Shown here piece after piece: positions 49,661 through 57,962 of a stretch of 64,000 nt of DNA. The stretch covers positions 265,979 through 329,978 of the forward strand of contig ONMR01000001.1 of the NCBI GenBank assembly GCA_900318995.1. The letters are read 5' to 3'. The first letter of the stretch is position 1; the number at the start of each line of letters is the position of its first letter. Position numbers and translations under genes: made by a program. The notes beneath the pieces are model-generated. The model was not told where the DNA came from and did no database searches. It saw only the letters and a program-made list of their open reading frames with translations. The DNA comes from an uncultured Prevotellaceae bacterium. GTDB taxonomy: Bacteria > Bacteroidota > Bacteroidia > Bacteroidales > Bacteroidaceae.

Positions 49661-50380
49661 ATGGATGAGGATGTTTGCCGTTTTCACAGGCCGGGGCTTG
49701 TGAGAATGCTGTTTGAGTTTGTGTTCCCGCGCTACTGCAAGGTGTGCGGGCGTCGGCTTGATCCGTCCGAGGAGCAGCTCTGCATTTCGTGCTATCTGGG
49801 TATGCCAAGGCTGGAGTATGATATGAACGTTATCAATCCTACGGAGCGGATGCTTCTGGCCGAAAGGAGTCTGGTCAGGGCTTCGTCCATGTTTATTTAT
49901 GACAAGGACAGTGAGTACAGCAATATCCTGTTCCATCTTAAGTACTGGCATCATCCCAGGGTGGGACAGTGGCTGGGGACTATCGGGGCTAAGGAACTTA
50001 TGGATAAGGGGTTCTTTGCGGGTGTAGATTGTATTGTACCTATGCCAATTACCTACTGGAAGGAGATTAAACGTGGGTATAACCAGTGTTCCTATATTGC
50101 TAAGGGAATTAGGCAGGCTACGGGGCTTCCCATTGTCAATAATGCGGTAAAGTGTGTCAGGGCTCATTCCAAGCAGGCTGGACTGGGCAAGTACCAGCGG
50201 TGGAATAATGCTCAGGATTTGTTTCAGGTGTCTGATATTGCGGCACTGCAGGCAAAGCATATTCTCATCGTCGATGATGTCATTACAACCGGAGCTACCC
50301 TTTGTTCTCTTATCGATACTATGGAACTTATGATTCCTGACCTTAAGGTTAGTGTTTTTACTCTTGCTGTAGCAGACTAA
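49661..50380 (+). CDS. comF: ComF-family phosphoribosyltransferase-like protein
   Basis: A 239-residue ComF-family protein. An N-terminal zinc-finger-like part (CKVCGRRLDPSEEQLCISC) precedes a phosphoribosyltransferase fold with the PRPP motif ILIVDDVITTGATLCS. ComF proteins are tied to DNA uptake in some bacteria; in Bacteroidetes their role is not settled. The bases after its stop carry TTTTTTGGGGG, then the hairpin element at 50438. Confidence 0.88.
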   Translation: MDEDVCRFHRPGLVRMLFEFVFPRYCKVCGRRLDPSEEQLCISCYLGMPRLEYDMNVINPTERMLLAERSLVRASSMFIYDKDSEYSNILFHLKYWHHPRVGQWLGTIGAKELMDKGFFAGVDCIVPMPITYWKEIKRGYNQCSYIAKGIRQATGLPIVNNAVKCVRAHSKQAGLGKYQRWNNAQDLFQVSDIAALQAKHILIVDDVITTGATLCSLIDTMELMIPDLKVSVFTLAVAD

Positions 50381-50437
50381 CTGGGGAGCGCATTCCGGAT
50401 TACTTTTTTGGGGGCATTGACGTCAAAACTACGCCTC

Positions 50438-50628
50438 GCCGAACCTTCAGTTCGGGGACACAACGCTCCGAGGCTACTCCGAGCCCCTACGGACCCTAAA
50501 CGGCGAACTCGTCCTCATCGTCCCCTTTGGGGCCGAACGTTCCTTGAACAAACGCCGTTCTTAACGGGATCCTCCGTGGGCTCTCCGCTTACGCCTCTCC
50601 ACAATGGTCCCCGAACTGAAGGTTCGGC
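50438..50628. repeat. 191 bp nested inverted-repeat element
   Basis: Perfect 22-base terminal inverted repeats (50438-50459 and 50607-50628) enclose further nested complementary pairs: GAGGC 50470/GCCTC 50593, GAGCCC 50481/GGGCTC 50578, ACGGA 50489/TCCGT 50573, AACGGCG 50499/CGCCGTT 50553, and a CCCC-TTT-GGGG hairpin at 50522-50532. The whole element can fold into one long hairpin. It codes for nothing plausible. No target-site duplication is visible. It resembles a MITE or a repetitive extragenic element, or a structured RNA; copy number elsewhere would decide. Confidence 0.75.
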
Positions 50629-50659
50629 TCCTGCAAAATGAAGCATTATCATATTTTGC

Positions 50660-50667
50660 TATCTTTG
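50660..50667 (+). promoter_or_regulatory. Promoter -7 box of queA
   Basis: TATCTTTG, nine bases before the chosen queA ATG at 50677. It rules out the upstream in-frame ATG at 50638. Confidence 0.7.
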
Positions 50668-50676
50668 CAGGTGGAA

Positions 50677-51921
50677 ATGGAAGAGAGCGTAAAACATATC
50701 AGGATTGCGGAGTTCAATTATCCTTTGCCGGATGAGCGGATTGCTAAATTTCCTTTGGCTGAGAGGGACAGTTCAAAGCTGTTGGTGTACAGGCAGGGGG
50801 AGGTTAGTGAGGATGTCTTCCGTAATCTTCCTGAGTATCTGCCGGCCGGGGCAATGATGGTGTTCAATAACACTAAGGTGATTCAGGCGCGGCTTCATTT
50901 CCGCAAGGAGGCTACGGGTGGGCCTAAGTCTACCGGGGCTTTGATTGAGATTTTTCTTCTGGAACCGGCTGATCCGTCGGACTATCAGGTTATGTTCACT
51001 CAGACTGAGCGCTGTAGCTGGTATTGCCTGGTTGGTAACCTTAAGCGGTGGAAGGAGGATACTCCTGTACTGCGCAAGACTGTTCAGATAGGCGATAAGA
51101 CTATAACTCTTGAGGCTCGTCGCGGGCCGCTTCACGGAACAAGCCATAGGATTGACTTCTGTTGGGACGGTGGTGTAAGTTGGGCTGAGTTACTGGAGGC
51201 TGCGGGTGAGATTCCTATTCCTCCTTACTTAAACAGGGAGTCACAGGAGAGCGATAAGACTACTTATCAGACCGTATATTCCAAGATAAAGGGTAGCGTG
51301 GCTGCTCCTACTGCCGGTCTGCATTTTACTGAGCGGGTGCTCCGGGATCTGGATGCTCACGGGATTGACCGCGAGGAATTGACGCTTCATGTGGGTGCGG
51401 GTACTTTCCGTCCGGTCAAATCGGAGGAGATAAGCGGGCATGAAATGCATACCGAGTTCATTGCCGTAAAGCGCACCACCATTGAGAAGCTGATTGCTCA
51501 CGGCGGTCAGACCATTGCTGTGGGTACCACATCGGTCCGCACTCTGGAGAGCCTCTACTATATTGGCATCTATCTGAGTACCCATCCCGATGCTACTGAG
51601 GATGATATGCATGTCAAGCAGTGGACTCCGTACGAGACCAATCCTACAATGACATCAGTACAGGCTCTTCAATACATATTGGATTATCTGGACCGTCATC
51701 ATCTGGAAGTGCTCAAGACCAGCACCCAGATCATAATTGCGCCGGGTTACAAGTATCACATCGTCAAGATGATGGTCACGAATTTCCATCAGCCCCAGAG
51801 TACTCTGTTACTGTTGGTGTCGGCCTTTGTAAACGGCGACTGGAAAACCATATACCGCTACGCCTTGAACAATGGTTTCCGGTTCCTGAGCTACGGTGAC
51901 TCCTCTTTGCTCATTCCCTGA
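50677..51921 (+). CDS. queA: tRNA preQ1(34) S-adenosylmethionine ribosyltransferase-isomerase
   Basis: QueA builds the epoxycyclopentane of epoxyqueuosine on tRNA. The 414-residue protein has AEFNYPLPDERIAKFPLAER at the start, MVFNNTKVIQARLHF, the substrate region AAPTAGLHFTERVL, VGAGTFRPVKSE, VGTTSVRTLES and the C-terminal NGFRFLSYGDSSLL. It is somewhat longer than the usual 340-360 residues because of an insertion in the middle domain (about residues 85-180), which is common in Bacteroidetes QueA. Confidence 0.93.
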   Translation: MEESVKHIRIAEFNYPLPDERIAKFPLAERDSSKLLVYRQGEVSEDVFRNLPEYLPAGAMMVFNNTKVIQARLHFRKEATGGPKSTGALIEIFLLEPADPSDYQVMFTQTERCSWYCLVGNLKRWKEDTPVLRKTVQIGDKTITLEARRGPLHGTSHRIDFCWDGGVSWAELLEAAGEIPIPPYLNRESQESDKTTYQTVYSKIKGSVAAPTAGLHFTERVLRDLDAHGIDREELTLHVGAGTFRPVKSEEISGHEMHTEFIAVKRTTIEKLIAHGGQTIAVGTTSVRTLESLYYIGIYLSTHPDATEDDMHVKQWTPYETNPTMTSVQALQYILDYLDRHHLEVLKTSTQIIIAPGYKYHIVKMMVTNFHQPQSTLLLLVSAFVNGDWKTIYRYALNNGFRFLSYGDSSLLIP

Positions 51922-51935
51922 TTTTTGTTGTATTG

Positions 51936-51957
51936 TTTGTTTATTACGATAAACAAA
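51936..51957. promoter_or_regulatory. Palindromic operator 1 before the DUF4143 ATPase
   Basis: TTTGTTTAT, four bases, ATAAACAAA: nine-base arms. A near copy lies 33 bases downstream, centre to centre, which is about three helical turns. Confidence 0.6.
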
Positions 51958-51969
51958 TTTGGTCATTAT

Positions 51970-51989
51970 TTGTTTATTTGGATAAACAA
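51970..51989. promoter_or_regulatory. Palindromic operator 2 before the DUF4143 ATPase
   Basis: TTGTTTAT, four bases, ATAAACAA. It ends three bases before the likely -7 box TATTATTG (51993-52000, one base off consensus). A protein bound here would block the promoter. Confidence 0.6.
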
Positions 51990-52015
51990 TTGTATTATTG
52001 CAGAAAAATTAGGAT

Positions 52016-53227
52016 ATGGACTTATTGTTTGAACGGCACGCTGAGTATCTGACCGATGTTCCGACTGCATTTGAGCGGGAACTGATGCAAACTATTGACT
52101 GGGATTCGCGCCTTATCCTTATACGTGGTCCAAAAGGAGTGGGTAAGTCCACTCTAATGCAGCAATATATATTGAACCATTATGAAGTCTCTGACCGTCA
52201 TGTTCTGTACTGTTCGGCAGATTCGTCTTATTTCAGCACCCATACTCTGGTTGATACGGCTGCTGCATTTGTAAGACAAGGAGGCCGACATCTGTTTATT
52301 GATGAGATACACAAGTATGATGGATGGAGCTCAGAGATTAAGGATATATATGACTTGTTTAAAGGTCTTAAAGTGGTATTAAGCGGCTCTTCACTTATCC
52401 AACTGAACGATGGTCAGGCCGATCTTTCCCGCAGAGAAGATGTGTATGATATGCCGGGTCTTTCGTTCAGGGAGTATCTTTGGTTCAGGACTGGGAAAAA
52501 AGCAGAGCCCGTAACGCTTGATTATCTGCTTGAGAACGCAGGAACGTTCTGTACAAAAATACGTTCTCTTTATCGTCCGTTGGAATTTTTCTCCGATTAT
52601 CTCCGGATGGGTTATTATCCATTTTCATTTGAAAAGAAGAGAACATATAAAACATTGATTGAAAACGTTACAAGTTATATTATAGATACAGAACTGACCA
52701 AATACCGCGGAGTAAGTCCTGATAATGTTCGGAAGATTAAAGCACTACTGCAGATAATCTCTGAAATGTTTCCCTATCAGGTGGATATATCCAAATTGTC
52801 CGCAAGCGTGAGCATAGACCGTGTAACTATTATCCGTTATCTCAGGTACTTAAATGAGGCAAGACTTATAAGAAACCTGTTTACTGAAATGGATAAGATA
52901 TCGGATTTGCAGAAACCCGATAAGATACTGCTTGATAACACAAACCTGATATATGCTTATGGAATTAAAGAACCGGAAGTGGGCACAGTGAGGGAATGTT
53001 TCTTCTGTAATCAATTGGCATCAGCGGGTCATAGAGTAGAGTATGGAGGACTTAAGACTGGTGATTTCAGAATTGATAAAAACTATGTTATTGAAGTAGG
53101 CGGTACAGGAAAAGATTTTTCACAGATAGATGAAAATGATTTCAAAAGTTCAGCATTGGCAATAGACAACATCGATGTAGCAAGCAAGAAGAAGATTCCA
53201 CTATGGGCTTTTGGCTTTCTGTATTAA
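52016..53227 (+). CDS. AAA ATPase with DUF4143 domain
   Basis: A 403-residue protein of the AAA_14/DUF4143 family, common in many paralogous copies in Bacteroidetes and of unsettled function. The Walker A is IRGPKGVGKSTLMQQY (about residues 37-52), Walker B HLFIDEIHKYDGW, and sensor VVLSGSS. The C-terminal DUF4143 part includes a winged-helix-like stretch (VDISKLSASVSIDRVTIIRY) and a restriction-enzyme-like fold end (YVIEVGGTGKD). Its codons are more AT-rich than its neighbours, which may mean later arrival. Twin palindromes at its promoter suggest tight repression, possibly by itself. Confidence 0.87.
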   Translation: MDLLFERHAEYLTDVPTAFERELMQTIDWDSRLILIRGPKGVGKSTLMQQYILNHYEVSDRHVLYCSADSSYFSTHTLVDTAAAFVRQGGRHLFIDEIHKYDGWSSEIKDIYDLFKGLKVVLSGSSLIQLNDGQADLSRREDVYDMPGLSFREYLWFRTGKKAEPVTLDYLLENAGTFCTKIRSLYRPLEFFSDYLRMGYYPFSFEKKRTYKTLIENVTSYIIDTELTKYRGVSPDNVRKIKALLQIISEMFPYQVDISKLSASVSIDRVTIIRYLRYLNEARLIRNLFTEMDKISDLQKPDKILLDNTNLIYAYGIKEPEVGTVRECFFCNQLASAGHRVEYGGLKTGDFRIDKNYVIEVGGTGKDFSQIDENDFKSSALAIDNIDVASKKKIPLWAFGFLY

Positions 53228-53276
53228 TGATACCCAATTTCAGTAATTCAATAAAGATTGTCTTTAATAGAAAAAA

Positions 53277-54143
53277 ATGAAAAATATGGATAGACCCACA
53301 GTAGCGCTGATGTATGATTTTGACGGAACGCTGTCTCCGTCATATATGCAGGAGTATGATTTTATGGATGCCATAGGACTGACCGATAAGGAGTCATTCT
53401 GGAAGGCATCGCACGGACTGGCCGAGAAGCAGCAGTCCAGCACTATCCTGGCCTACATGAAACTGATGGTGGATAAGGCCCAGGAGAACGGTATAAGCAT
53501 ACGCCGCCAGCAGTTTGTGGAGTTTGGGCGCGGAATAGGGTTCTTTCCCGGAGTGGAGCAGTGGTTTGACCTGATTAACCGCAAGGGTGCCGAGATGGGT
53601 GTCAATGTGGAGCACTACATAATCTCATCGGGCCTTAAGGAACTCATTGAGGGTACATCGATTGCAAAATACTTCAAGCAGATATACGCCTGCTCATTCA
53701 TGTATGAGAACGACAAGGCCGTCTGGCCCGCCGTGGCAGTGGATTTCACCTCCAAGACCCAGTTCATATTCATGATAAACAAGGGCATACTTGACATCTG
53801 GCGTAATGCCCAGATCAATGATTCAATGCCCGATGAGGGCCGTCCGGTTCCGTTCCAGAATATGATTTACCTGGGTGACGGAGAGACCGATATCCCCAGC
53901 ATGCGCATAGTAAAGAGCGAGGGAGGTCACTCCATAGCCATTTACAAGCCCGGCAACGATTCCAGCCGCGCACAGGCCCGCAATCTGGTTCACCGCGGCC
54001 GCGTAAACTTTGCCTGCCCGGGCGATTACCGTGAAGGCAGCGAACTCTACAATGCCGTAATTGCCACCATAGCCAAGGTCAAGACCGGCTCCGATTTCCA
54101 CAAGCTTGAGCGCCAGAACCAAAAGTCCATGCTCGAGGACTGA
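53277..54143 (+). CDS. HAD-superfamily hydrolase
   Basis: A 288-residue phosphatase-like protein. Motif I is YDFDGTLSPS with both aspartates, motif II lies in HYIISSGLKELI, and motif IV is YLGDGETDIPSM. The cap is an insertion of about 60 residues after motif I. It resembles the phosphoserine phosphatase-like branch, but the substrate is not evident. The start could be the ATG at 53277 or 53286. No -7 box is clear in the 49 bases before it. Confidence 0.83.
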   Translation: MKNMDRPTVALMYDFDGTLSPSYMQEYDFMDAIGLTDKESFWKASHGLAEKQQSSTILAYMKLMVDKAQENGISIRRQQFVEFGRGIGFFPGVEQWFDLINRKGAEMGVNVEHYIISSGLKELIEGTSIAKYFKQIYACSFMYENDKAVWPAVAVDFTSKTQFIFMINKGILDIWRNAQINDSMPDEGRPVPFQNMIYLGDGETDIPSMRIVKSEGGHSIAIYKPGNDSSRAQARNLVHRGRVNFACPGDYREGSELYNAVIATIAKVKTGSDFHKLERQNQKSMLED

Positions 54144-54242
54144 CTCCCCGGTTTCCCTTTGGCGGAGTTTACAAAATGAGAATGACTGTGCAAAACGCCC
54201 CGTTTTGTCAAATTCCCAAAAGGTTAAGGGTAGCATTATCCG

Positions 54243-54250
54243 TATCTTTG
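54243..54250 (+). promoter_or_regulatory. Promoter -7 box of etfB
   Basis: TATCTTTG ends eight bases before the etfB ATG, so the leader is very short. Confidence 0.7.
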
Positions 54251-54258
54251 CTACCCCT

Positions 54259-55065
54259 ATGGAAAAGTTCAATATAATAGTTTTGGCAAAGCAGGTGCCC
54301 GATACCCGTCAGGTTGGTAAGGACGCCATGAATGCCGACGGCACCATTAACCGTGCCGCACTTCCGGCAGTGTTCAACCCGGAGGACCTCAATGCCCTGG
54401 AGCAGGCCCTTGCCATCAAGGACCGCTTTCCCGGCAGCACAGTGACAATGCTCACAATGGGTCCTGAGAGAGCAAAAGAGATAGTGATGGAGGGTGTATA
54501 TCGCGGTGCCGACGGCGGTTATCTTCTGACCGACCGCCTGTTTGCCGGAGCCGATACCCTGGCTACATCATACGCCCTGTCAACAGCAATACGCAAGATA
54601 GGCGAGTTTGATATCATAATAGGCGGCCGTCAGGCAATTGACGGTGACACCGCCCAGGTGGGCCCTCAGGTGGCCGAGAAACTGGGCCTGAACCAGATAA
54701 CATACGTTGAGGAGATCCTTGACATGGACAGCAAGAGCGTAACCGTAAAGCGCGTGATCACCGGCGGTGTGGAGACCGTAAAGGCTCCGCTGCCCTGCCT
54801 GCTCACCGTGAACGGAAGCGCAGCCCCCTGCCGCCCCCGCAACGCACGCCTTCTGATGGGTCGCAAGAACTATGACGTTCCCGCATGGACTGTGGCCGAT
54901 GTAAACGCCGATCCCGCCAAGTGCGGACTGTCAGGTTCGCCCACCAAGGTAAAGAAGATTGAGAACATAGTATTCCAGGCCAAGGAGAGCAAGCGCTATG
55001 GTGCCGATGAAAAGGAAATAGCCGCTCTGATTGAGGAACTGGCCACAAACCACATAATAGGATAA
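54259..55065 (+). CDS. etfB: Electron transfer flavoprotein beta subunit
   Basis: The beta subunit of electron transfer flavoprotein, 268 residues, takes electrons from the acyl-CoA dehydrogenase encoded two genes downstream. Family marks: VLAKQVPDTRQVGKDAMNAD at the start, NPEDLNALEQALAIKDRFPG, GRQAIDGDTAQVGPQVAEKL and CLLTVNGSAAPCRPRNARL. The start is the ATG after the promoter. An upstream open stretch in frame reaches back over the HAD gene end and is not used. Confidence 0.94.
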   Translation: MEKFNIIVLAKQVPDTRQVGKDAMNADGTINRAALPAVFNPEDLNALEQALAIKDRFPGSTVTMLTMGPERAKEIVMEGVYRGADGGYLLTDRLFAGADTLATSYALSTAIRKIGEFDIIIGGRQAIDGDTAQVGPQVAEKLGLNQITYVEEILDMDSKSVTVKRVITGGVETVKAPLPCLLTVNGSAAPCRPRNARLLMGRKNYDVPAWTVADVNADPAKCGLSGSPTKVKKIENIVFQAKESKRYGADEKEIAALIEELATNHIIG

Positions 55066-55068
55066 GCC

Positions 55069-56088
55069 ATGAACAGCATATTCGTATATTGCGAACTGGA
55101 AGGAGTCCAGGTGGCTCCCGTCAGTCAGGAACTGCTCACCAAGGGCCGTTCACTTGCCAACCAGTTGGGCGTCAAGCTTGAGGCAATAGCCATAGGCGGC
55201 GGTCTGGACAGCATAGATAAGCAGATACTCCCCTACGGAGTAGATGTACTGCACGTCTTTGATGACAAGAGCCTTGCTCCCTATACTACAGCACCCCATT
55301 CAGCAATCCTGGTAAAACTGTTCCGGGAGGAGCAGCCGCAGATTGCACTCATGGGCGCAACCGTGATAGGCCGTGACCTGGGCCCAAGGGTATCATCGGC
55401 CCTGGGTAGCGGACTTACTGCCGACTGCACCAACCTTGAGATTGGTGAATATGAGGACAAAAAGACAGGTAAGGTGTATGAGAACCTGCTCTACCAGATA
55501 CGTCCCGCATTCGGCGGCAATATCATAGCCACCATCGTCAACCCCGACCACCGTCCGCAGATGGCGACCGTACGTCAGGGTGTGATGAAGAATGAGATAC
55601 TCAAGGCAGACTATAAGGGTGAGATCGTTAAGCATAAGGTATCGGACTATGTAAATCAGGCCGACCTGGCAGTGAGCGTGATTGAGCGCCACATGCAGAA
55701 ACCATCACACCATCTGGACAGCGCCAGCATAGTAGTGGCCGGCGGTTATGGAATGGGCAGCCGCGAGGGATTTGACATGCTGTTTAAACTGGCCGATGTG
55801 CTGCACGCCGAGGTAGGTGCCAGCCGTGCCGCCGTTGATGCCGGTTTTGTGGATCATGACCGCCAGATTGGTCAGACAGGTATCACCGTACGCCCTAAGC
55901 TTTATATTGCCTGCGGTATATCGGGCCAGATCCAGCACATAGCAGGTATGCGTGAGAGCAGCCTCATCATGTCAATCAACCAGGATCCCGACGCTCCCAT
56001 CAACGCCATTGCCGATTACGTTGTGACCGGCCGCGTGGAGGATGTGATTCCCAAACTGATCCGTAACTTAAAGGAGATTTCAAAATGA
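55069..56088 (+). CDS. etfA: Electron transfer flavoprotein alpha subunit
   Basis: The FAD-binding alpha subunit, 339 residues. Motifs: GRDLGPRVSSALGSGLTADC, VVAGGYGMGSREGFDMLFKL, VGASRAAVDAGFVDHDRQIG, CGISGQIQHIAGM and NQDPDAPINAIADYVV. All parts of the C-terminal FAD domain are present. Its stop overlaps the start of the dehydrogenase as ATGA. Confidence 0.95.
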   Translation: MNSIFVYCELEGVQVAPVSQELLTKGRSLANQLGVKLEAIAIGGGLDSIDKQILPYGVDVLHVFDDKSLAPYTTAPHSAILVKLFREEQPQIALMGATVIGRDLGPRVSSALGSGLTADCTNLEIGEYEDKKTGKVYENLLYQIRPAFGGNIIATIVNPDHRPQMATVRQGVMKNEILKADYKGEIVKHKVSDYVNQADLAVSVIERHMQKPSHHLDSASIVVAGGYGMGSREGFDMLFKLADVLHAEVGASRAAVDAGFVDHDRQIGQTGITVRPKLYIACGISGQIQHIAGMRESSLIMSINQDPDAPINAIADYVVTGRVEDVIPKLIRNLKEISK

Positions 56089-57776
56089 ACAACTATAAGG
56101 ATACCCCTGAACTCAGTGCCCGCATGCACTCTCCGCTCATGGAGCGCATAGTGGAGCTTAAGGAGAACTTCTATGCCGAGGCCGGCAAATATGACTATGC
56201 ACCGCAGAACTTTGAGGATGCAATGGACAACTTTGACCGCGTGCTGGAACTTACCGGCAGCGTGTGTGATGAGGTGATCGCACCCAATGCCGAGGCTGTT
56301 GACCGCGAGGGCTCACACTGCAGCGGTGGTCGCGTACAGTATTCTCAGGGTACTGCCCAGAACCTTAAGGTGATGCACCAGGCCGGTCTGTCCGGATTCG
56401 GACTGCCCCGTCAGTACGGCGGTCTGAATATGCCTGTAACAGTGTTCAGTGCCGTATGTGAGATGATTTCCAGAGCCGATGCATCGTTCCAGAACGTATG
56501 GGGCTTGCAGTCATGCGCCGATACCATCAACGAGTTTGGCAGCCCCGAGCAGAAAGAGAAATACCTCAAGATGGCCAGCAATGGTGCCACCATGTCAATG
56601 GACCTGACCGAGCCTGATGCAGGTAGTGACCTGCAGAGCGTGATGCTCAAGGCAACAGAAGATCCTGAGAACGGTTGCTGGCGCTTGAATGGCGTAAAGC
56701 GCTTTATAACCAACGGTGACAGCGATATCCACCTGGTACTGGCCCGCAGCGAGGAGGGTACCACCGATGGCCGCGGCCTGTCACTCTTTATCTATGACAA
56801 ACGTAACGGCGGCGTGAACGTACGCCGTATAGAGGATAAGATGGGCATCCACGGATCACCCACCTGCGAGCTGGTGTTCAACAATGCCAAGGCAGAGCTT
56901 TGCGGCGACCGCCGTCTGGGACTTATCAAGTATGTGATGGCCCTGATGAACGGAGCCCGTCTGGGTATCGCCACTCAGAGCGTGGGCATTCAGGATGCCG
57001 CCTGGCGTGAGGCTGTGGCATACGCCGCAGAGCGCCGCCAGTTTGGCCGTAACATTGACACATTCCCGGCAGTCTATCAGATGCTGGCTGTAATGAAAGC
57101 CAAAGTTGAGGCTTCACGCTCACTGTTGTACGAGACTTCACGTTACGTGGATATCTACAAGTCACTTGATGCGATATCAAAACTGCGTACACTTACCCCC
57201 GAGGAGCGTCAGGAGAGCAAGCGTTACAGTCGTTTGGCCGATGCGCTCACTCCCATATCAAAGGGTATGACCAGTGAGTTCGCCAACCAGAACGCATACG
57301 ACAGCATTCAGATACACGGAGGTTCAGGCTTTATGCGTGACTACACCTGTGAGCGCCTGTACCGTGACGCCCGTATCACCTCAATCTATGAGGGTACCAC
57401 ACAGCTTCAGGTGGTAGCCGCCCTTCGTTACGTAACCAGCGGCGTATATTCACAGTACGTAAAGGATATGCTGGCTACACTGCCCGAATCTGACAGCAAG
57501 GCAGCCATCAGCTCTATGGTTGAGAAACTGGATGCAATGACCGCCCACGTGACTGACCAGAAGGAGACCGAAATGAATGATTTCTGCGGCCGCCGTCTGA
57601 TGGAGAGCGCAGCCTATTGCGTAATGAGCACCCTGCTGCTTCGTGACTCAATAGAGACTCCGGACCTGTTTGACAAGTCACTCAAGGTATTTCTGGACTA
57701 CTCCCGCTCACAGGTGGACGGACATTACTCCGTAGTGATGTCATGGACTCCTGAAAGCATGGAGTATTACAAATAA
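56085..57776 (+). CDS. Acyl-CoA dehydrogenase family protein
   Basis: A 563-residue flavoprotein that oxidises an acyl-CoA and passes electrons to Etf, or may work in the reducing direction. It has MDLTEPDAGSDLQS, the FAD-binding RRQFGRNIDTFPAVYQML, IQIHGGSGFMRDY and the catalytic glutamate region IYEGTTQLQVVAAL. The extra C-terminal domain of about 150 residues is of the long acyl-CoA dehydrogenase form. It is coupled to etfA. Whether it serves butyryl-CoA or longer acyl groups cannot be read from the sequence; the ligases at 15190-19074 could supply substrates. Confidence 0.88.
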   Translation: MNNYKDTPELSARMHSPLMERIVELKENFYAEAGKYDYAPQNFEDAMDNFDRVLELTGSVCDEVIAPNAEAVDREGSHCSGGRVQYSQGTAQNLKVMHQAGLSGFGLPRQYGGLNMPVTVFSAVCEMISRADASFQNVWGLQSCADTINEFGSPEQKEKYLKMASNGATMSMDLTEPDAGSDLQSVMLKATEDPENGCWRLNGVKRFITNGDSDIHLVLARSEEGTTDGRGLSLFIYDKRNGGVNVRRIEDKMGIHGSPTCELVFNNAKAELCGDRRLGLIKYVMALMNGARLGIATQSVGIQDAAWREAVAYAAERRQFGRNIDTFPAVYQMLAVMKAKVEASRSLLYETSRYVDIYKSLDAISKLRTLTPEERQESKRYSRLADALTPISKGMTSEFANQNAYDSIQIHGGSGFMRDYTCERLYRDARITSIYEGTTQLQVVAALRYVTSGVYSQYVKDMLATLPESDSKAAISSMVEKLDAMTAHVTDQKETEMNDFCGRRLMESAAYCVMSTLLLRDSIETPDLFDKSLKVFLDYSRSQVDGHYSVVMSWTPESMEYYK

Positions 57777-57852
57777 ATAGAATCTATTTTAACTTGTTTC
57801 CATAAACAATCTTTCGGATTCTTTTTCCCTCTGTTTCCATCGTTCCTCAGTC

Positions 57853-57870
57853 ATAATGGACCTCCATTAT
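57853..57870. promoter_or_regulatory. Palindrome upstream of the MATE gene
   Basis: ATAATGGA, CC, TCCATTAT is an 18-base perfect palindrome 74 bases before the -7 box. The surrounding 186 bases hold no gene. It may be an operator; no T-tail makes it a terminator. Confidence 0.4.
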
Positions 57871-57944
57871 TCCCTCAAAACGATAAAAACAGAAGAAAAA
57901 ATAGTCCATAATCTTATTCATGGAACAAATTAAAACAGATTCTG

Positions 57945-57952
57945 TAATTTTG
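57945..57952 (+). promoter_or_regulatory. Promoter -7 box of the MATE gene
   Basis: TAATTTTG fits the consensus, ten bases before the earliest usable TTG start codon. Confidence 0.6.
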
Positions 57953-57962
57953 TGCCAGGAAA

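Noticed and set aside
50408-50641. A 77-codon open frame between comF and queA
   Set aside because: It lies almost wholly within the 191 bp inverted-repeat element, its residues follow the repeat structure, and it has no promoter or family likeness.
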